Part shown: one piece after another, positions 17,012-25,802 of the stretch
How the letters are laid out: every line of letters begins with the position of its first letter
How positions within the stretch are numbered: the stretch's first letter is position 1
Source: JBFHRE01 sp041746105
Lineage (GTDB): Bacteria > Actinomycetota > Acidimicrobiia > Spongiisociales > ZC4RG35
DNA: 57,326 bases
Assembly (NCBI GenBank): GCA_041746105.1
Contig: JBGTHP010000028.1
Coordinates: forward strand, 1 to 57,326
Direction: 5' to 3'
Made by a program: the position numbers and the translations under genes
The notes under the pieces: generated by a model
The model's input: the letters and a program-made list of their open reading frames with translations, nothing else
Database searches by the model: none
What the model was told of the DNA's origin: nothing

Positions 17012-18361
17012 TCATTGCCGGATCAAGACGTCCGTATCGATTCCGAGAATGTCAGGCAAACCCTGGGCGGCACAGGCGCTGTCCACTCCGGCATCGCCGA
17101 CGATGAGATCTGCGTTGTCACCTCGGCGGCGGATGGCGACCGCGATCGGTACTGCCAATGCGAGGGCGACTCCGCCGGTGAGATATCCGGCCTCGATCGA
17201 TACCGACTGTGACAGTCGCCCGAGGCCGATCTGGCCTGCCACTCCCCCGGTGTTGCCCAGCATCGAATCGAACGAGATTACGGAAGCCCGGGAACTCGAT
17301 GGGATGATCTGGCTGGTGTACGCCTGTCGCACGGGTCCCATGACACCGAGCGCGGCCCCGATCACGAGAAACGCCGCCACCGCCGAGATCGGACCCGACG
17401 CCAGTCCGACCCCAACCGACCCCAGTGCCATGGCGCCGGCGGCCCATATGAGAAGTGTCGTTCGCTTGCCACAACGCCGGCTGAGGACACCCACGATCGC
17501 ATTGCCGCCCATGATCGAAACCGACAGCAGGGCCGCGACCACGCCGGCGATCCAGACTGCGTCGGTGTTGGCCAGCTCCAGGACGTACGGCTGCCAGGCG
17601 TACCACGCCCAGTTGATCACTCCCATGTTCAAAAAAGAGATACCCATGAACAAGCGCATGCTCGGCTGTTGCCATCCGTTCTTGATGCAATCTCTGGCGA
17701 CGTTTGCCATTTCTTCCGGTATTCGCCTGAGTTCGAGGGTGCGGGGCTCGAATCCGATTTCGACCAGGCGCCGCGTTGCGTAGAAGAGCAAAGCGACCAG
17801 CAGTACCGCTCTAACCAGGAATGGCCACGCCAGGTCCACATCACCGAGGAGTCCTCCGCCCAGCGTTCCGACCAACATGGCGAGACCGGTGACCATGCCG
17901 GCGCGCACGAAGACCCGGTCCATCGAACCGTCGAAACCCGTCGCCGCCAGCGCATCAACCAGCCAGGCCTCCACCGCTCCCGAATAGAAGGTAAACCCGA
18001 GCCCGAGGAACACCGATAGGGCTGCGAATCCAAAAAGACCCCAACCCCAGGCGGCAGCCAGGACAAAACCAAAAGTCCCGATCGCAAGGAGGCCAACGCT
18101 AAGGAGGAAAGAGAACCGGCGGCCCCTGGTGTCCGCCAGTACGCCGGTCGGTATTTCGAACACCACCATTCCGGCGGTGAACGCGGCATTGGCAGCGAAA
18201 ACCTCGAACAGGTCGAGACCGGCTTCGAGGAGGAACAGAGTATTCACTCCCCAGATCAGCGACGCCGCAAGCGTGTACAACCCTGCGATCACGTAATAGG
18301 TACGCTGCACCTGCTCGGCGGTTTGGCTCTCTCGCTCTGGTTGCCGTGGTGTTGTGTTCAA
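17012..18361 (-). CDS. Major facilitator superfamily transporter
   Basis: A 449-residue protein with roughly 12 membrane segments. The loop 2-3 motif appears as GVLADTRGRRFSF and a related motif in the second half as GVLSRRCGKRTTL. The family moves small molecules by proton coupling; the substrate is unknown. The start is TTG at 18361, which overlaps the stop of the zinc-finger gene (TTGA), so the two are co-translated; a GTG at residue 18 is an alternative start. The C-terminal tail of about 35 residues after the last helix is unusually long and may hold an interaction site. Confidence 0.86.
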   Translation of the reverse strand: MNTTPRQPERESQTAEQVQRTYYVIAGLYTLAASLIWGVNTLFLLEAGLDLFEVFAANAAFTAGMVVFEIPTGVLADTRGRRFSFLLSVGLLAIGTFGFVLAAAWGWGLFGFAALSVFLGLGFTFYSGAVEAWLVDALAATGFDGSMDRVFVRAGMVTGLAMLVGTLGGGLLGDVDLAWPFLVRAVLLVALLFYATRRLVEIGFEPRTLELRRIPEEMANVARDCIKNGWQQPSMRLFMGISFLNMGVINWAWYAWQPYVLELANTDAVWIAGVVAALLSVSIMGGNAIVGVLSRRCGKRTTLLIWAAGAMALGSVGVGLASGPISAVAAFLVIGAALGVMGPVRQAYTSQIIPSSSRASVISFDSMLGNTGGVAGQIGLGRLSQSVSIEAGYLTGGVALALAVPIAVAIRRRGDNADLIVGDAGVDSACAAQGLPDILGIDTDVLIRQ

Positions 18362-18627
18362 ACTTCCGCCGTCTTGATGCCGGTCTCATGGGCATAACAC
18401 CACGCCCAGAATTCGCCTGGTTCCTTTGACCGGATGACACCGTGCCCGTCCGTCTCAAAATGCTTTCTGGAGTGACGGTTGGGCGAATCGTCGCAGCACC
18501 GAATACGTTTGCACGTCACGCAATAACGCAGATGAACCCACTGGGCGCCAATCGCCAGGCAGTCGATGCATCCACCGTCTGGCATCGGCTCCAGAGGGAG
18601 GTCAACGAGATCTTCACACATCGCCAT
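18358..18627 (-). CDS. UBP-type zinc finger protein
   Basis: An 89-residue protein that is essentially one ZnF-UBP domain. It contains C-x2-C (GGCIDC), HLRYCVTC, CCDDSPNRHSRKH, GHGVIRS and EPGEFWAWCY. These match the zinc ligands and the Arg and Trp/Tyr residues that form the pocket for a protein C-terminus in eukaryotic USP5. Bacteria lack ubiquitin, so the natural ligand is unknown. GAGGAG lies just before the start. The stop overlaps the MFS start, suggesting the finger assists or regulates the transporter, whose own C-terminal tail is a candidate ligand. Confidence 0.88.
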   Translation of the reverse strand: MAMCEDLVDLPLEPMPDGGCIDCLAIGAQWVHLRYCVTCKRIRCCDDSPNRHSRKHFETDGHGVIRSKEPGEFWAWCYAHETGIKTAEV

Positions 18628-18761
18628 CGGTTTCTCCTCGTCAGGGTGAGTTCTGGGTCAACTCGGTTGTCTGTTGCGGATGGCGGCCCAGTTCCGAAAT
18701 CGCGGTGCAGGCCGTCTGGAGATTATGCCAGTGTCGGACATGCAGAGACCGACTCGGCTCT

Positions 18762-21700
18762 TCACAGTTTCAGAGCAGCCGGAATCCTTTCGACCATGGC
18801 GAGTCGGCTTGTTTCGTCGTCGAATGACGCGGCCAATCCCAGCAGAATCTGGTTTGTTCTCTCGAGATTGCGCTCGCCAGGGTCGGTCAGAGGGGCCAGG
18901 GCCCGATGGATGCGCCATTCCAGGATTGGTATCTTCCAGTGTGTAGCGGTCATCAAACCCCCACGGAGATACTCGACCGCCTTGTCGGGGTCGTAGGCCG
19001 ACCATGCTTTTCCCAAAGCCAATGCCACAGCCGGCGCCAACGGGTCCAATTCGGAAAGCAAGTCGATCGACCGTCGCCGTTCGCCGAGTTCGGCGGCGGC
19101 GGCGCCGGCAGCCAGCCGACAAGTTCGGTGGGCCAGGTATCCGGCGGCGTGGTCGACTTCGAGCGCCTCTTCGGCCAGCGCTTGAGCTCGAAGTAGCTCG
19201 CCGGCATCTATCAGCGATAGGGAGAGTGCTGCCGAGGCGATGAGCTCCCAGTTCTTGGAGCCTGTGGCCCTGGCCAGTCGAAAACCTTCCTCGAGATGCT
19301 TGATCGCCTCATCTCCACGAAATGCATCGGACTCGATCGAGCCAAGGACGAGCAAACCCCCGACTCTCCATTGTTCGTGACCAATGCTCTCGGCGATTTC
19401 GAGTGCGTGCTCGGCGATGCCGAGTGCCGGGCCCAGCGAACCGGCGCATGCCAGTAACTGCGCCTTGATGAAGAGGGCGTAAGATTCGCCCGCAGCCCAC
19501 TCCAACGCTCTGACCAGGCCCAATGCTTCTTCGGTGAAGACGAGTCCCTCCTCCGTCGAAATGATCGGCACCTCCGTCAGCGCCTCGTAGTTGGGGGAAC
19601 CCAGAGTCTGTCCGATCAGAGAACCCGCCAGGCCCGACTTGTTGGTGGATTGTCGGAAACTCTCGACGGCCGCTCCGTAGTAGCGCCGCGACTCGGCGAA
19701 CTGGCCCGTGAGGGCGTGGGCCATGCCCAAGAGGTCGTTGGTGGCAGCGACGTCTGAGGACATGTCTGAAGATTCGAACACCGCCAGCGCCTCTTCGTGC
19801 ATCGAGATCCCGAGCAGCGGATTGGCCGCATTCACATGCCAGTTGCCTAGCCGATTGAGAGACCGGCCAAGCCTGTCGTGCCGGCGACTTCGCCGTGCCA
19901 ATTCGAGCGCCTGTTCGAAGTGGCGGCCACTCTCGCCGTAGTCCCTCGCCGCCCACAATTGGCCCAAAGAAACCAGAACTTCCCATTCGGCCTCTTCGTC
20001 CCCTGTCGTGCGGCTGAGAGCCAATGCTTCGTTGAGGTCTTCGAGGCCCCCGTCGAGGTCACCCTGCAAGTCTCTGAGCTGGCCTCGCCCCCGCAACAAG
20101 CGCGATCTGATCTCCGCGGTCACCCTTAGGCCGATTCCGGTGTCGAAGAACTTCCTGGCTGCAGCGGTCGCTCCTAGGGCGGCCGCTCCTTCGCCGGCCT
20201 CGAGACAATACCGGGCGGCCTTCTCGGATTCGTCGGCTGCTACAAAATGGATGGCGAGCAATGACGAGCGGTCAGGTCGATCAGGTTCGGCTTCGATGGC
20301 CTCCGCCACCAGCCGATGCAGCCGTTTGCGGTCACGGCCCAGGATCGATTGATACGCCGCCTCTTGTGTCAAGGCATGGCGAAACGAGAGACTGTTGCGA
20401 TCGATAGCCTCGACGAGACCCACTCGCTGGAGTTCTGAAATATCGGTATCTATGTCGACGCGGCGGAGCCGGCTCAAGAGCGATCGCTCGAAAACGCGCC
20501 CGATCACCGCCGCCAGTTCCAATGTGTCGCGGGTGGACGGTTCGAGGCGATCGAACCGGGCTTGGAGGAGGCTCTGAAGGGATGCCGGCAAGGCATGACG
20601 GCTCCGGTCGGATCCTCCTTGCCGAGACAGCTTGATCTCTTCCACCAACTCCTCGAGGTAGAACGGGTTGCCATCGGCCCTCTGCGCGAGCTCCGATGCC
20701 AGGGTCAGATCCTCCGAGGAGTCGAGGATCATCGAGGCGAGTTCGGTCATGTCGTCAGAGCTCAGAGATTGCAATGTCACCCGATGAAACAGGTGGGGGT
20801 ATTTGGCCTCGGCCTGTTGCAGCACCCGCCATGCAGCCGAATCGTGGTCGGGGCGGAGGCAACAGACGATCGCGATGGGTCGGCCTTCGGCAGCGCCAAG
20901 CAACTCTGCCAGCAGGTCGGCGGAAGCCTCGTCGACCCAGTGGAGGTCATCGATCATGAGCCCGAGTCCGCGGTCCGCCAAGGATCTTGCCGCGCCAACG
21001 ACCACTTCATGGAATGCCCCAGCTACCGCCCTCGGCGTCAGACCGTCGTCCCACGCCGAACCACCGCCGACCTGAGCCAACACTCGGAGCAGGATTTCGC
21101 GTCGTTCGGCTCCGACGTGTCCGAGTGAATGCTCGATCGACCCGCCGAGTTCCTCTAGCGCGGTCAGGACTTTTCGGGCCAATCCAAGGGGAATGTTTCG
21201 TTCGTATGAGAAACATGCGACGTCGAGCCACACCAGCCCGTCTCCATGGGTCCGTGCCTCGAGCATCAGATGAGACTTTCCGATCCCCGCCTCTCCCGTG
21301 ACGAAAATTATTGTGCCTGCGCCTCCCGATACCGCGGTGGTGATGGCGGTCACTTGGTCGATTTCGGCACGTCGACCCACGGTGTTTGGCCGAAGACCTC
21401 CGGACTCTGCTCCACCGCTCAACCCAAGGACCACGTACCCGCTTGTCGCCTCGGCTTTGCCTTTGAGCAACAGCGGCTGGGCGGCGTCGACCGACACCGA
21501 CGACCCTACGAGGCGTCTTGTCGTCTCGGAGACAAGCACCGTCGCCGGCTTCGCCGCCTTCTCGAGCCGAGCGGCCACGTTGACGGCGTCTCCCATCGCC
21601 GTGTATTCGCTCCTCGTGGAACCTCCGATCGGGCCAACGACCACCGGTCCGGTGTTGATTCCGACCCGCACCTGGAGCTCGTCATCGCCGATGATCCCCG

Positions 21701-22232
21701 GGCCGAGCCGATCGACGATCGTCCGACGATCGGACGCCACCCGGTCAACGACCATCAACCCGGCGCGGATGGCGCGGTGTGGGTCATCTTCATGTGCCAC
21801 CGGTGCGCCGAAGAACGCCACGATTCCATCGCCCATCAGCCTTGCCACTGCTCCGTCGAAGTGCCCGACAGACTCCGTCATGGCCGCCAATAGGCGTCCG
21901 GCAATGTCGGCCCACTCTTCTGGTTCGAGCCGCTCGGCTACCGCAGTGGAGTTGGTCAGATCGGCGAACAAGACGGTGACGATTCGATTGCCTGCGTGGT
22001 CCTGATCGGGAGATGGCGGCTTTGCCTGGGCAGTCCCACACGTACTACAGAAGGAGGCGTCAACGCGGTTTGTCACTCCGCACGACCGGCACGTCCGATA
22101 GAGGGACGTCCCACATGTGAGACAGTGTTCGTTCGACAGAGGGTTGTCGCGAGAACAGGCAGGGCAGATGAGCCCGCTCATCACAGGAGCCGCTCCTGCA
22201 TCGGGAAACTCGGATGGAAAATTCGGCGTCAT
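18762..22232 (-). CDS. Zinc-ribbon / class III cyclase / AAA-type ATPase / TPR signalling protein
   Basis: A 1156-1158-residue cytoplasmic regulator. The N-terminus holds a double zinc ribbon (CPACSRDN, CLTCG, CRSCG, CSTCG). A class III nucleotidyl cyclase domain follows (LFADLTNST, LMGDGIVAFFG, GDAVNVAARL), retaining both metal Asp residues and the Asn/Arg pair; Arg replaces the usual Lys before GDG. Next come an ATPase with Walker A VTGEAGIGKS near residue 310 and Walker B GLMIDDLHWVDE, and about 500 residues of helical TPR-like repeats. Such proteins couple ligand or protein sensing to signalling. The ATG at 22232 is used; ATG 22181 is an alternative. It is divergent from the aldehyde dehydrogenase. 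Confidence 0.85.
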   Translation of the reverse strand: MTPNFPSEFPDAGAAPVMSGLICPACSRDNPLSNEHCLTCGTSLYRTCRSCGVTNRVDASFCSTCGTAQAKPPSPDQDHAGNRIVTVLFADLTNSTAVAERLEPEEWADIAGRLLAAMTESVGHFDGAVARLMGDGIVAFFGAPVAHEDDPHRAIRAGLMVVDRVASDRRTIVDRLGPGIIGDDELQVRVGINTGPVVVGPIGGSTRSEYTAMGDAVNVAARLEKAAKPATVLVSETTRRLVGSSVSVDAAQPLLLKGKAEATSGYVVLGLSGGAESGGLRPNTVGRRAEIDQVTAITTAVSGGAGTIIFVTGEAGIGKSHLMLEARTHGDGLVWLDVACFSYERNIPLGLARKVLTALEELGGSIEHSLGHVGAERREILLRVLAQVGGGSAWDDGLTPRAVAGAFHEVVVGAARSLADRGLGLMIDDLHWVDEASADLLAELLGAAEGRPIAIVCCLRPDHDSAAWRVLQQAEAKYPHLFHRVTLQSLSSDDMTELASMILDSSEDLTLASELAQRADGNPFYLEELVEEIKLSRQGGSDRSRHALPASLQSLLQARFDRLEPSTRDTLELAAVIGRVFERSLLSRLRRVDIDTDISELQRVGLVEAIDRNSLSFRHALTQEAAYQSILGRDRKRLHRLVAEAIEAEPDRPDRSSLLAIHFVAADESEKAARYCLEAGEGAAALGATAAARKFFDTGIGLRVTAEIRSRLLRGRGQLRDLQGDLDGGLEDLNEALALSRTTGDEEAEWEVLVSLGQLWAARDYGESGRHFEQALELARRSRRHDRLGRSLNRLGNWHVNAANPLLGISMHEEALAVFESSDMSSDVAATNDLLGMAHALTGQFAESRRYYGAAVESFRQSTNKSGLAGSLIGQTLGSPNYEALTEVPIISTEEGLVFTEEALGLVRALEWAAGESYALFIKAQLLACAGSLGPALGIAEHALEIAESIGHEQWRVGGLLVLGSIESDAFRGDEAIKHLEEGFRLARATGSKNWELIASAALSLSLIDAGELLRAQALAEEALEVDHAAGYLAHRTCRLAAGAAAAELGERRRSIDLLSELDPLAPAVALALGKAWSAYDPDKAVEYLRGGLMTATHWKIPILEWRIHRALAPLTDPGERNLERTNQILLGLAASFDDETSRLAMVERIPAALKL

Positions 22233-22378
22233 CGACAAGACCCCGGCAATGCGCGGCTGGTATTGATCCGCTCCGCGACGTTACCAACGCACGGCTCGGC
22301 GCGCGACGACAACCTGTGCACGATCGGGCACAGTTATCGTCCCACGGTGAAGGTGTCCCCGGTGAAGAGGATCGATCG

Positions 22379-24088
22379 GTGCAGGCAAGCGAAACAGCAA
22401 CAATCGATGTTGCGCTCGGAGCTCTCTCCGCAAGCGCCGATCGCTGGGTGGGTCTCTCGATCGAGTCGAAGATCCTGCTCCTCCATGAGGTGGCCGACTT
22501 GCTCCGGCTCCATGCCGAGGAGTGGGTGTATGCCGGGATGATCGGCAAGCGGATCCCTCCCGGTACGCCACTCGAGGGCGAAGAATGGATCTCGGGGCCC
22601 TACCCGTTGGTCACCTGGATCGAAGACTGCATCAAGACCCTCACCGCCCTGGCTGCTGGGGAGGATCCGCTCAGTCGGATCAAAAGGTGGACCAGGGACA
22701 ACGGCCAGGTTGTTGCACGGGTCTACCCGACCACTCCCTACGAGTCCTTGCTTCTCAGCGGCTACCGGCTCGACGTTTGGATGGATCCTGACGTGGCGGT
22801 CGAGGACCTCTCCTCGACGATCGGGACGGCGCACAACGAGCCAGGGCGAGAAGGCAGGGTGGCACTGGTCCTGGGTGCGGGAAACATATCCTCGATCCCA
22901 CCGCTCGACATCCTCAACAAGCTGTTCATGGATCTCGAGGTTGTCGCGGTCAAGCTCAATCCCGTCAACCAGGATCTCGGTCCGGTCTTTGAGAAGATCT
23001 TTGCACCTTTTATCCGTGCCGGTTTTGTCCGGTTCCTCTACGGGGCCGCCGACGTCGGCGCCTACCTGACGGGTCATACGCTCGTTGACACGGTTCACAT
23101 CACGGGGGCGGCCCGCACCCACGACGCGATTGTCTTCGGCTCGGGCCAGGACGGCGAGCGCCGGCGCCGCGAGGGACGGCCCCTTCTGGCAAAGCCGATC
23201 ACCTCGGAGCTGGGAGGTGTCAGCCCCACGATCGTGGTTCCTGGTCCATGGACTAGCGCCAACATCAAGTTTCAGGCAGAGCACATCATCACTCAGAAGT
23301 TGCACAACAGCGGGTTCAACTGCATCGCCTCCCAGGTGCTGGTCCTCCCGTCTGGTTGGTCACAAGGCGAGGAATTGGTGGCGGAGCTGGCCAGGCTCAT
23401 GGATCGGGTCCAAGACCGAATGGCCTATTACCCGATGTCCGATCAGCGGCAGCAAGCCGCCGTTGCCAACCATCCGGAGGCCAGCTCGTTTGGCGTGGAA
23501 GGCCGCCGGGTGCTGATCTCGAATGTCGACCCTGCGAGCGCCGCGTATTGCTTTGCCGAGGAGTTTTTTGGTCCGACATACGCGACCACCTCGCTGCCCG
23601 CCCGGTCGGCGTCGGAGTTCCTGGAGTCGGCGGTCGCCTTTTGTAACGAGCGCCTATACGGTGACCTCGGGGCGAACATCATCATCCACCCGGACACTGC
23701 AAGAGAGTTGGGACCACGGCTCGAAAGGGCAGTCGACAATCTCAGGTACGGAGCGGTCGGAGTCAATGTCTGGACCGGTCTCGCCTATTTGGTGACCAGA
23801 GCCCCTTGGGGTGCCGCCCCCGGCCATACTCTGTCTGACGTGGGTTCTGGTATCGGTTTCAAACACAACGCAATGTTGTTCGGGAGGCCACAAAAGGCTG
23901 TGGCCTGGGGACCTTTCCACAACCTTCCCCGCAATCTCGCCAGCGGCGAGTTCCACATTTCTCCGCGGCCCCCCTGGTTTGTCACAAATCGCACCGGTCA
24001 CACAACGAGCCGCAGACTGACCGAATTCGTCATGGACCGACGCCTTTCAAGGCTCCCGGGCATCTTCGCCGCTGCCCTCAGAGGTTGA
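22379..24088 (+). CDS. Aldehyde dehydrogenase superfamily protein (atypical, long)
   Basis: A 569-residue protein of the ALDH fold, longer than the usual 480-500. Cofactor-site features include ALVLGAGNISSIPPLD. The general-base Glu lies in SELGGVSPTIV and the catalytic Cys in NSGFNCIASQ, so both key residues are present. The C-terminal third (AVGVNVWTGLAYL, then a GPFHNLPR tail) departs from common ALDHs. The GTG at 22379 is favoured, with AGAGGA about 7 nt upstream; the open frame extends to 22214 into the divergent promoter. Substrate unknown. It is followed by a strong terminator. Confidence 0.82.
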   Translation: MQASETATIDVALGALSASADRWVGLSIESKILLLHEVADLLRLHAEEWVYAGMIGKRIPPGTPLEGEEWISGPYPLVTWIEDCIKTLTALAAGEDPLSRIKRWTRDNGQVVARVYPTTPYESLLLSGYRLDVWMDPDVAVEDLSSTIGTAHNEPGREGRVALVLGAGNISSIPPLDILNKLFMDLEVVAVKLNPVNQDLGPVFEKIFAPFIRAGFVRFLYGAADVGAYLTGHTLVDTVHITGAARTHDAIVFGSGQDGERRRREGRPLLAKPITSELGGVSPTIVVPGPWTSANIKFQAEHIITQKLHNSGFNCIASQVLVLPSGWSQGEELVAELARLMDRVQDRMAYYPMSDQRQQAAVANHPEASSFGVEGRRVLISNVDPASAAYCFAEEFFGPTYATTSLPARSASEFLESAVAFCNERLYGDLGANIIIHPDTARELGPRLERAVDNLRYGAVGVNVWTGLAYLVTRAPWGAAPGHTLSDVGSGIGFKHNAMLFGRPQKAVAWGPFHNLPRNLASGEFHISPRPPWFVTNRTGHTTSRRLTEFVMDRRLSRLPGIFAAALRG

Positions 24089-24108
24089 CTTCACCGCCCC
24101 GAAACCCG

Positions 24109-24145
24109 GTCTTACGCGCTGAACCGCGCGTAAGACGATTTTGTC
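24109..24145 (+). terminator. Rho-independent-type terminator
   Basis: A perfect 11-bp stem, GTCTTACGCGC (24109-24119) with GCGCGTAAGAC (24126-24136), loop TGAACC, followed by the T-rich GATTTTGTC. It sits between two convergent genes, so it can end transcription from the left and perhaps from both sides. Confidence 0.85.
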
Positions 24146-24168
24146 ATTCGGCTCGGGTCGGCTCTCGA

Positions 24169-24720
24169 TCAGAAGAGAGCTGTCGTCACGGCCTCCACCG
24201 GGGCTTCAGAACTGTCTGTAGCGTCCAGGCGGAGGGCAGACGCCGATTGCATACGAGGGTGGCGAGTTTCGTAGAGCAGGGCTGCTTCGTCGAGGTGCAT
24301 GCGTCTTCGGTGGTGGCCGCTTCGCCGGCGGGATTCCAGGGATCGCGGTTCCACGTCGAGCCACACGGTGAATTCCGCGGATAGGCGCTCCGCCATTTCC
24401 GGTTGATCGAACACCGAGGCGGCGGCGGCCACCACTGCTCTTCCTTCCAGCAGACATGTGTCGAGCATTTCGTGTTCTAGTCGATGAAGTTCGCCCACTC
24501 CTTCTACCAATGCGATCTCCCGACCCGAGCGTCCGGTTCGCGCCAGGATCCACTCGTCGGAGTCGACGAACGCGAGCCCCAGCCGGGTGGCGAGTAATCG
24601 ACCCAATGTGGTTTTGCCGGACCCCATCGCTCCGATCAAAACGAGATGTCGTTCCGATGCCGGCCGTAAAAGCGAGCTGTCGGGCTCCGGTTCTCGGGGG
24701 CAGGATCCAAATGGCTCCAT
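24169..24720 (-). CDS. Shikimate kinase-like P-loop kinase
   Basis: A 183-residue P-loop protein. Walker A is LIGAMGSGKTTLGRLLA, followed by FVDSDEWI, which corresponds to the shikimate-binding SDxxI region, then RTGRSGREIALVEGVGELHRLEHEML and the lid RRRSGHHRRR. The order matches AroK/shikimate or gluconate kinase relatives, but the usual GGG motif before the lid is replaced by AAAASVF. This makes a canonical shikimate kinase less likely. The ATG at 24720 is used; a TTG at 24741 is possible. No aro genes are near. Confidence 0.75.
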   Translation of the reverse strand: MEPFGSCPREPEPDSSLLRPASERHLVLIGAMGSGKTTLGRLLATRLGLAFVDSDEWILARTGRSGREIALVEGVGELHRLEHEMLDTCLLEGRAVVAAAASVFDQPEMAERLSAEFTVWLDVEPRSLESRRRSGHHRRRMHLDEAALLYETRHPRMQSASALRLDATDSSEAPVEAVTTALF

Positions 24721-24753
24721 CGGACGGAGGCTAACTACCAAAGGTTTGTCAGA

Positions 24754-25116
24754 TCAGGTCAACTCTGAGATCTCGAACAGATGACCGTCAGGGTCGCGGA
24801 AGAAGGCCCTGATCTCGCCGCCTCGGTCGAGCGGTTCCGTCAGGAATTCTGCTCCCCGCTCTTTAAGCAGTTTGTAGGTCTCCAAGCAATCCGCCACGCG
24901 GAAGATGATCTGGCTGCTGACTCGATCGGCGTCAGGCGAGACATCCAGAGTAACGGTTGGTTTGTCGGGCGTTGGACCCCCGCCGCTGACCAGTAACAAC
25001 CAGTTGCCAAGGAGGTTCAAGACCACCGACGTGCCGCCGTACTCTCCGTACAGCGATGCGTCGAGAACCTCGATGTACCAATCCCGGCTGATAATCGGAT
25101 CGGACACGACGAGCAT
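24754..25116 (-). CDS. VOC-family (glyoxalase/bleomycin-resistance fold) protein
   Basis: A 120-residue single-domain protein with the paired beta-alpha-beta-beta-beta modules of the vicinal oxygen chelate superfamily. It begins LVVSDPIISRDWYIEVL and ends with FFRDPDGHLFEISE, whose final Glu is a typical metal ligand. Substrate unknown. The only in-frame start is the ATG at 25116 and there is no obvious ribosome-binding site. It lies just upstream of the kinase-like gene on the same strand. Confidence 0.85.
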   Translation of the reverse strand: MLVVSDPIISRDWYIEVLDASLYGEYGGTSVVLNLLGNWLLLVSGGGPTPDKPTVTLDVSPDADRVSSQIIFRVADCLETYKLLKERGAEFLTEPLDRGGEIRAFFRDPDGHLFEISELT

Positions 25117-25225
25117 GTGGGTGACGGCTTCGGCATGGAAATCGGTGATGGCTCAAGGGTACCCGAGGTTGATCCGCTGCCCGCTAGTGGGCCCGGAGAT
25201 TGGCTTCGAACCATTGTTTCCCTGA

Positions 25226-25711
25226 TCAAGCGGCCACTCCGGGCTTCCGTGTCCCTTTGTGAGAGGTTCCTCCGCCGACGAAATTCTCGAAGGCCGACTC
25301 TAAAACCCGACGGTGTGACCGGCTGACGCCGATGGATTGGCCTGAAGTCCTCGACGCCAGCGTGCTCAGAATGCGCAGAAGCACAACGGGAGGATCGGAT
25401 TGTTCCGGCTCGCTCAAACCGCTCACTCCCCCACGCCTGCCTGCAGCGACGAGTTCGCTCAGCAGTCTTGTGAACGCCTCCCGGATGTCACCATCGAGGA
25501 ACTCTGGTGTTTGCCCTGAGACCTCGTCTGAAATCCTGCTGATCCAGGTCGCAAGATCTCTATTGGATCGGATGGTTTCAGCCCGCGGGGCCGGTTGCCC
25601 GACGCCGTTGTTTCTGGCCCGTTCACGCAAACGCCAGGCCTCGGCTTGCGCCAGGCGATCCTGTTGGATTGCTGTTACCAGCTGGCGCAGCAGCATCGGG
25701 TTGTTGGTCAT
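25226..25711 (-). CDS. Hypothetical helical protein
   Basis: A 161-residue, Arg/Ala/Glu-rich soluble protein with long predicted helices (LLRQLVTAIQQDRLAQAEAWRLRERAR; DGDIREAFTRLLSELVAAGRRGG) and a basic C-terminal tail. I recognise no family. The ATG at 25711 has AAAGGA 5 nt upstream; the longer frame to 25804 runs into the divergent promoter. It is divergent from a GlxA-type regulator with a palindrome between them, so that regulator may control it. Confidence 0.7.
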   Translation of the reverse strand: MTNNPMLLRQLVTAIQQDRLAQAEAWRLRERARNNGVGQPAPRAETIRSNRDLATWISRISDEVSGQTPEFLDGDIREAFTRLLSELVAAGRRGGVSGLSEPEQSDPPVVLLRILSTLASRTSGQSIGVSRSHRRVLESAFENFVGGGTSHKGTRKPGVAA

Positions 25712-25737
25712 GGCAGTCCTTTCGTTTCTGTGAATAC

Positions 25738-25802
25738 GAATATCGCGAATATTCAGGATTCTGCCTATTGACAGGAATGCCAATATCCGAAACAATACTG
25801 CC
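25738..25802 (+). promoter_or_regulatory. Inverted repeat plus near-consensus promoter for a leaderless regulator gene
   Basis: The inverted repeat GAATAT-CGCGA-ATATTC spans 25738-25754. TTGACA at 25768-25773 is followed after 17 bp by AACAAT at 25791-25796, and the ATG of the GlxA-type gene is at 25803. Transcription would begin at or within a base or two of the start codon, so the mRNA would lack a leader. No ribosome-binding site is present, which agrees. Confidence 0.65.
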
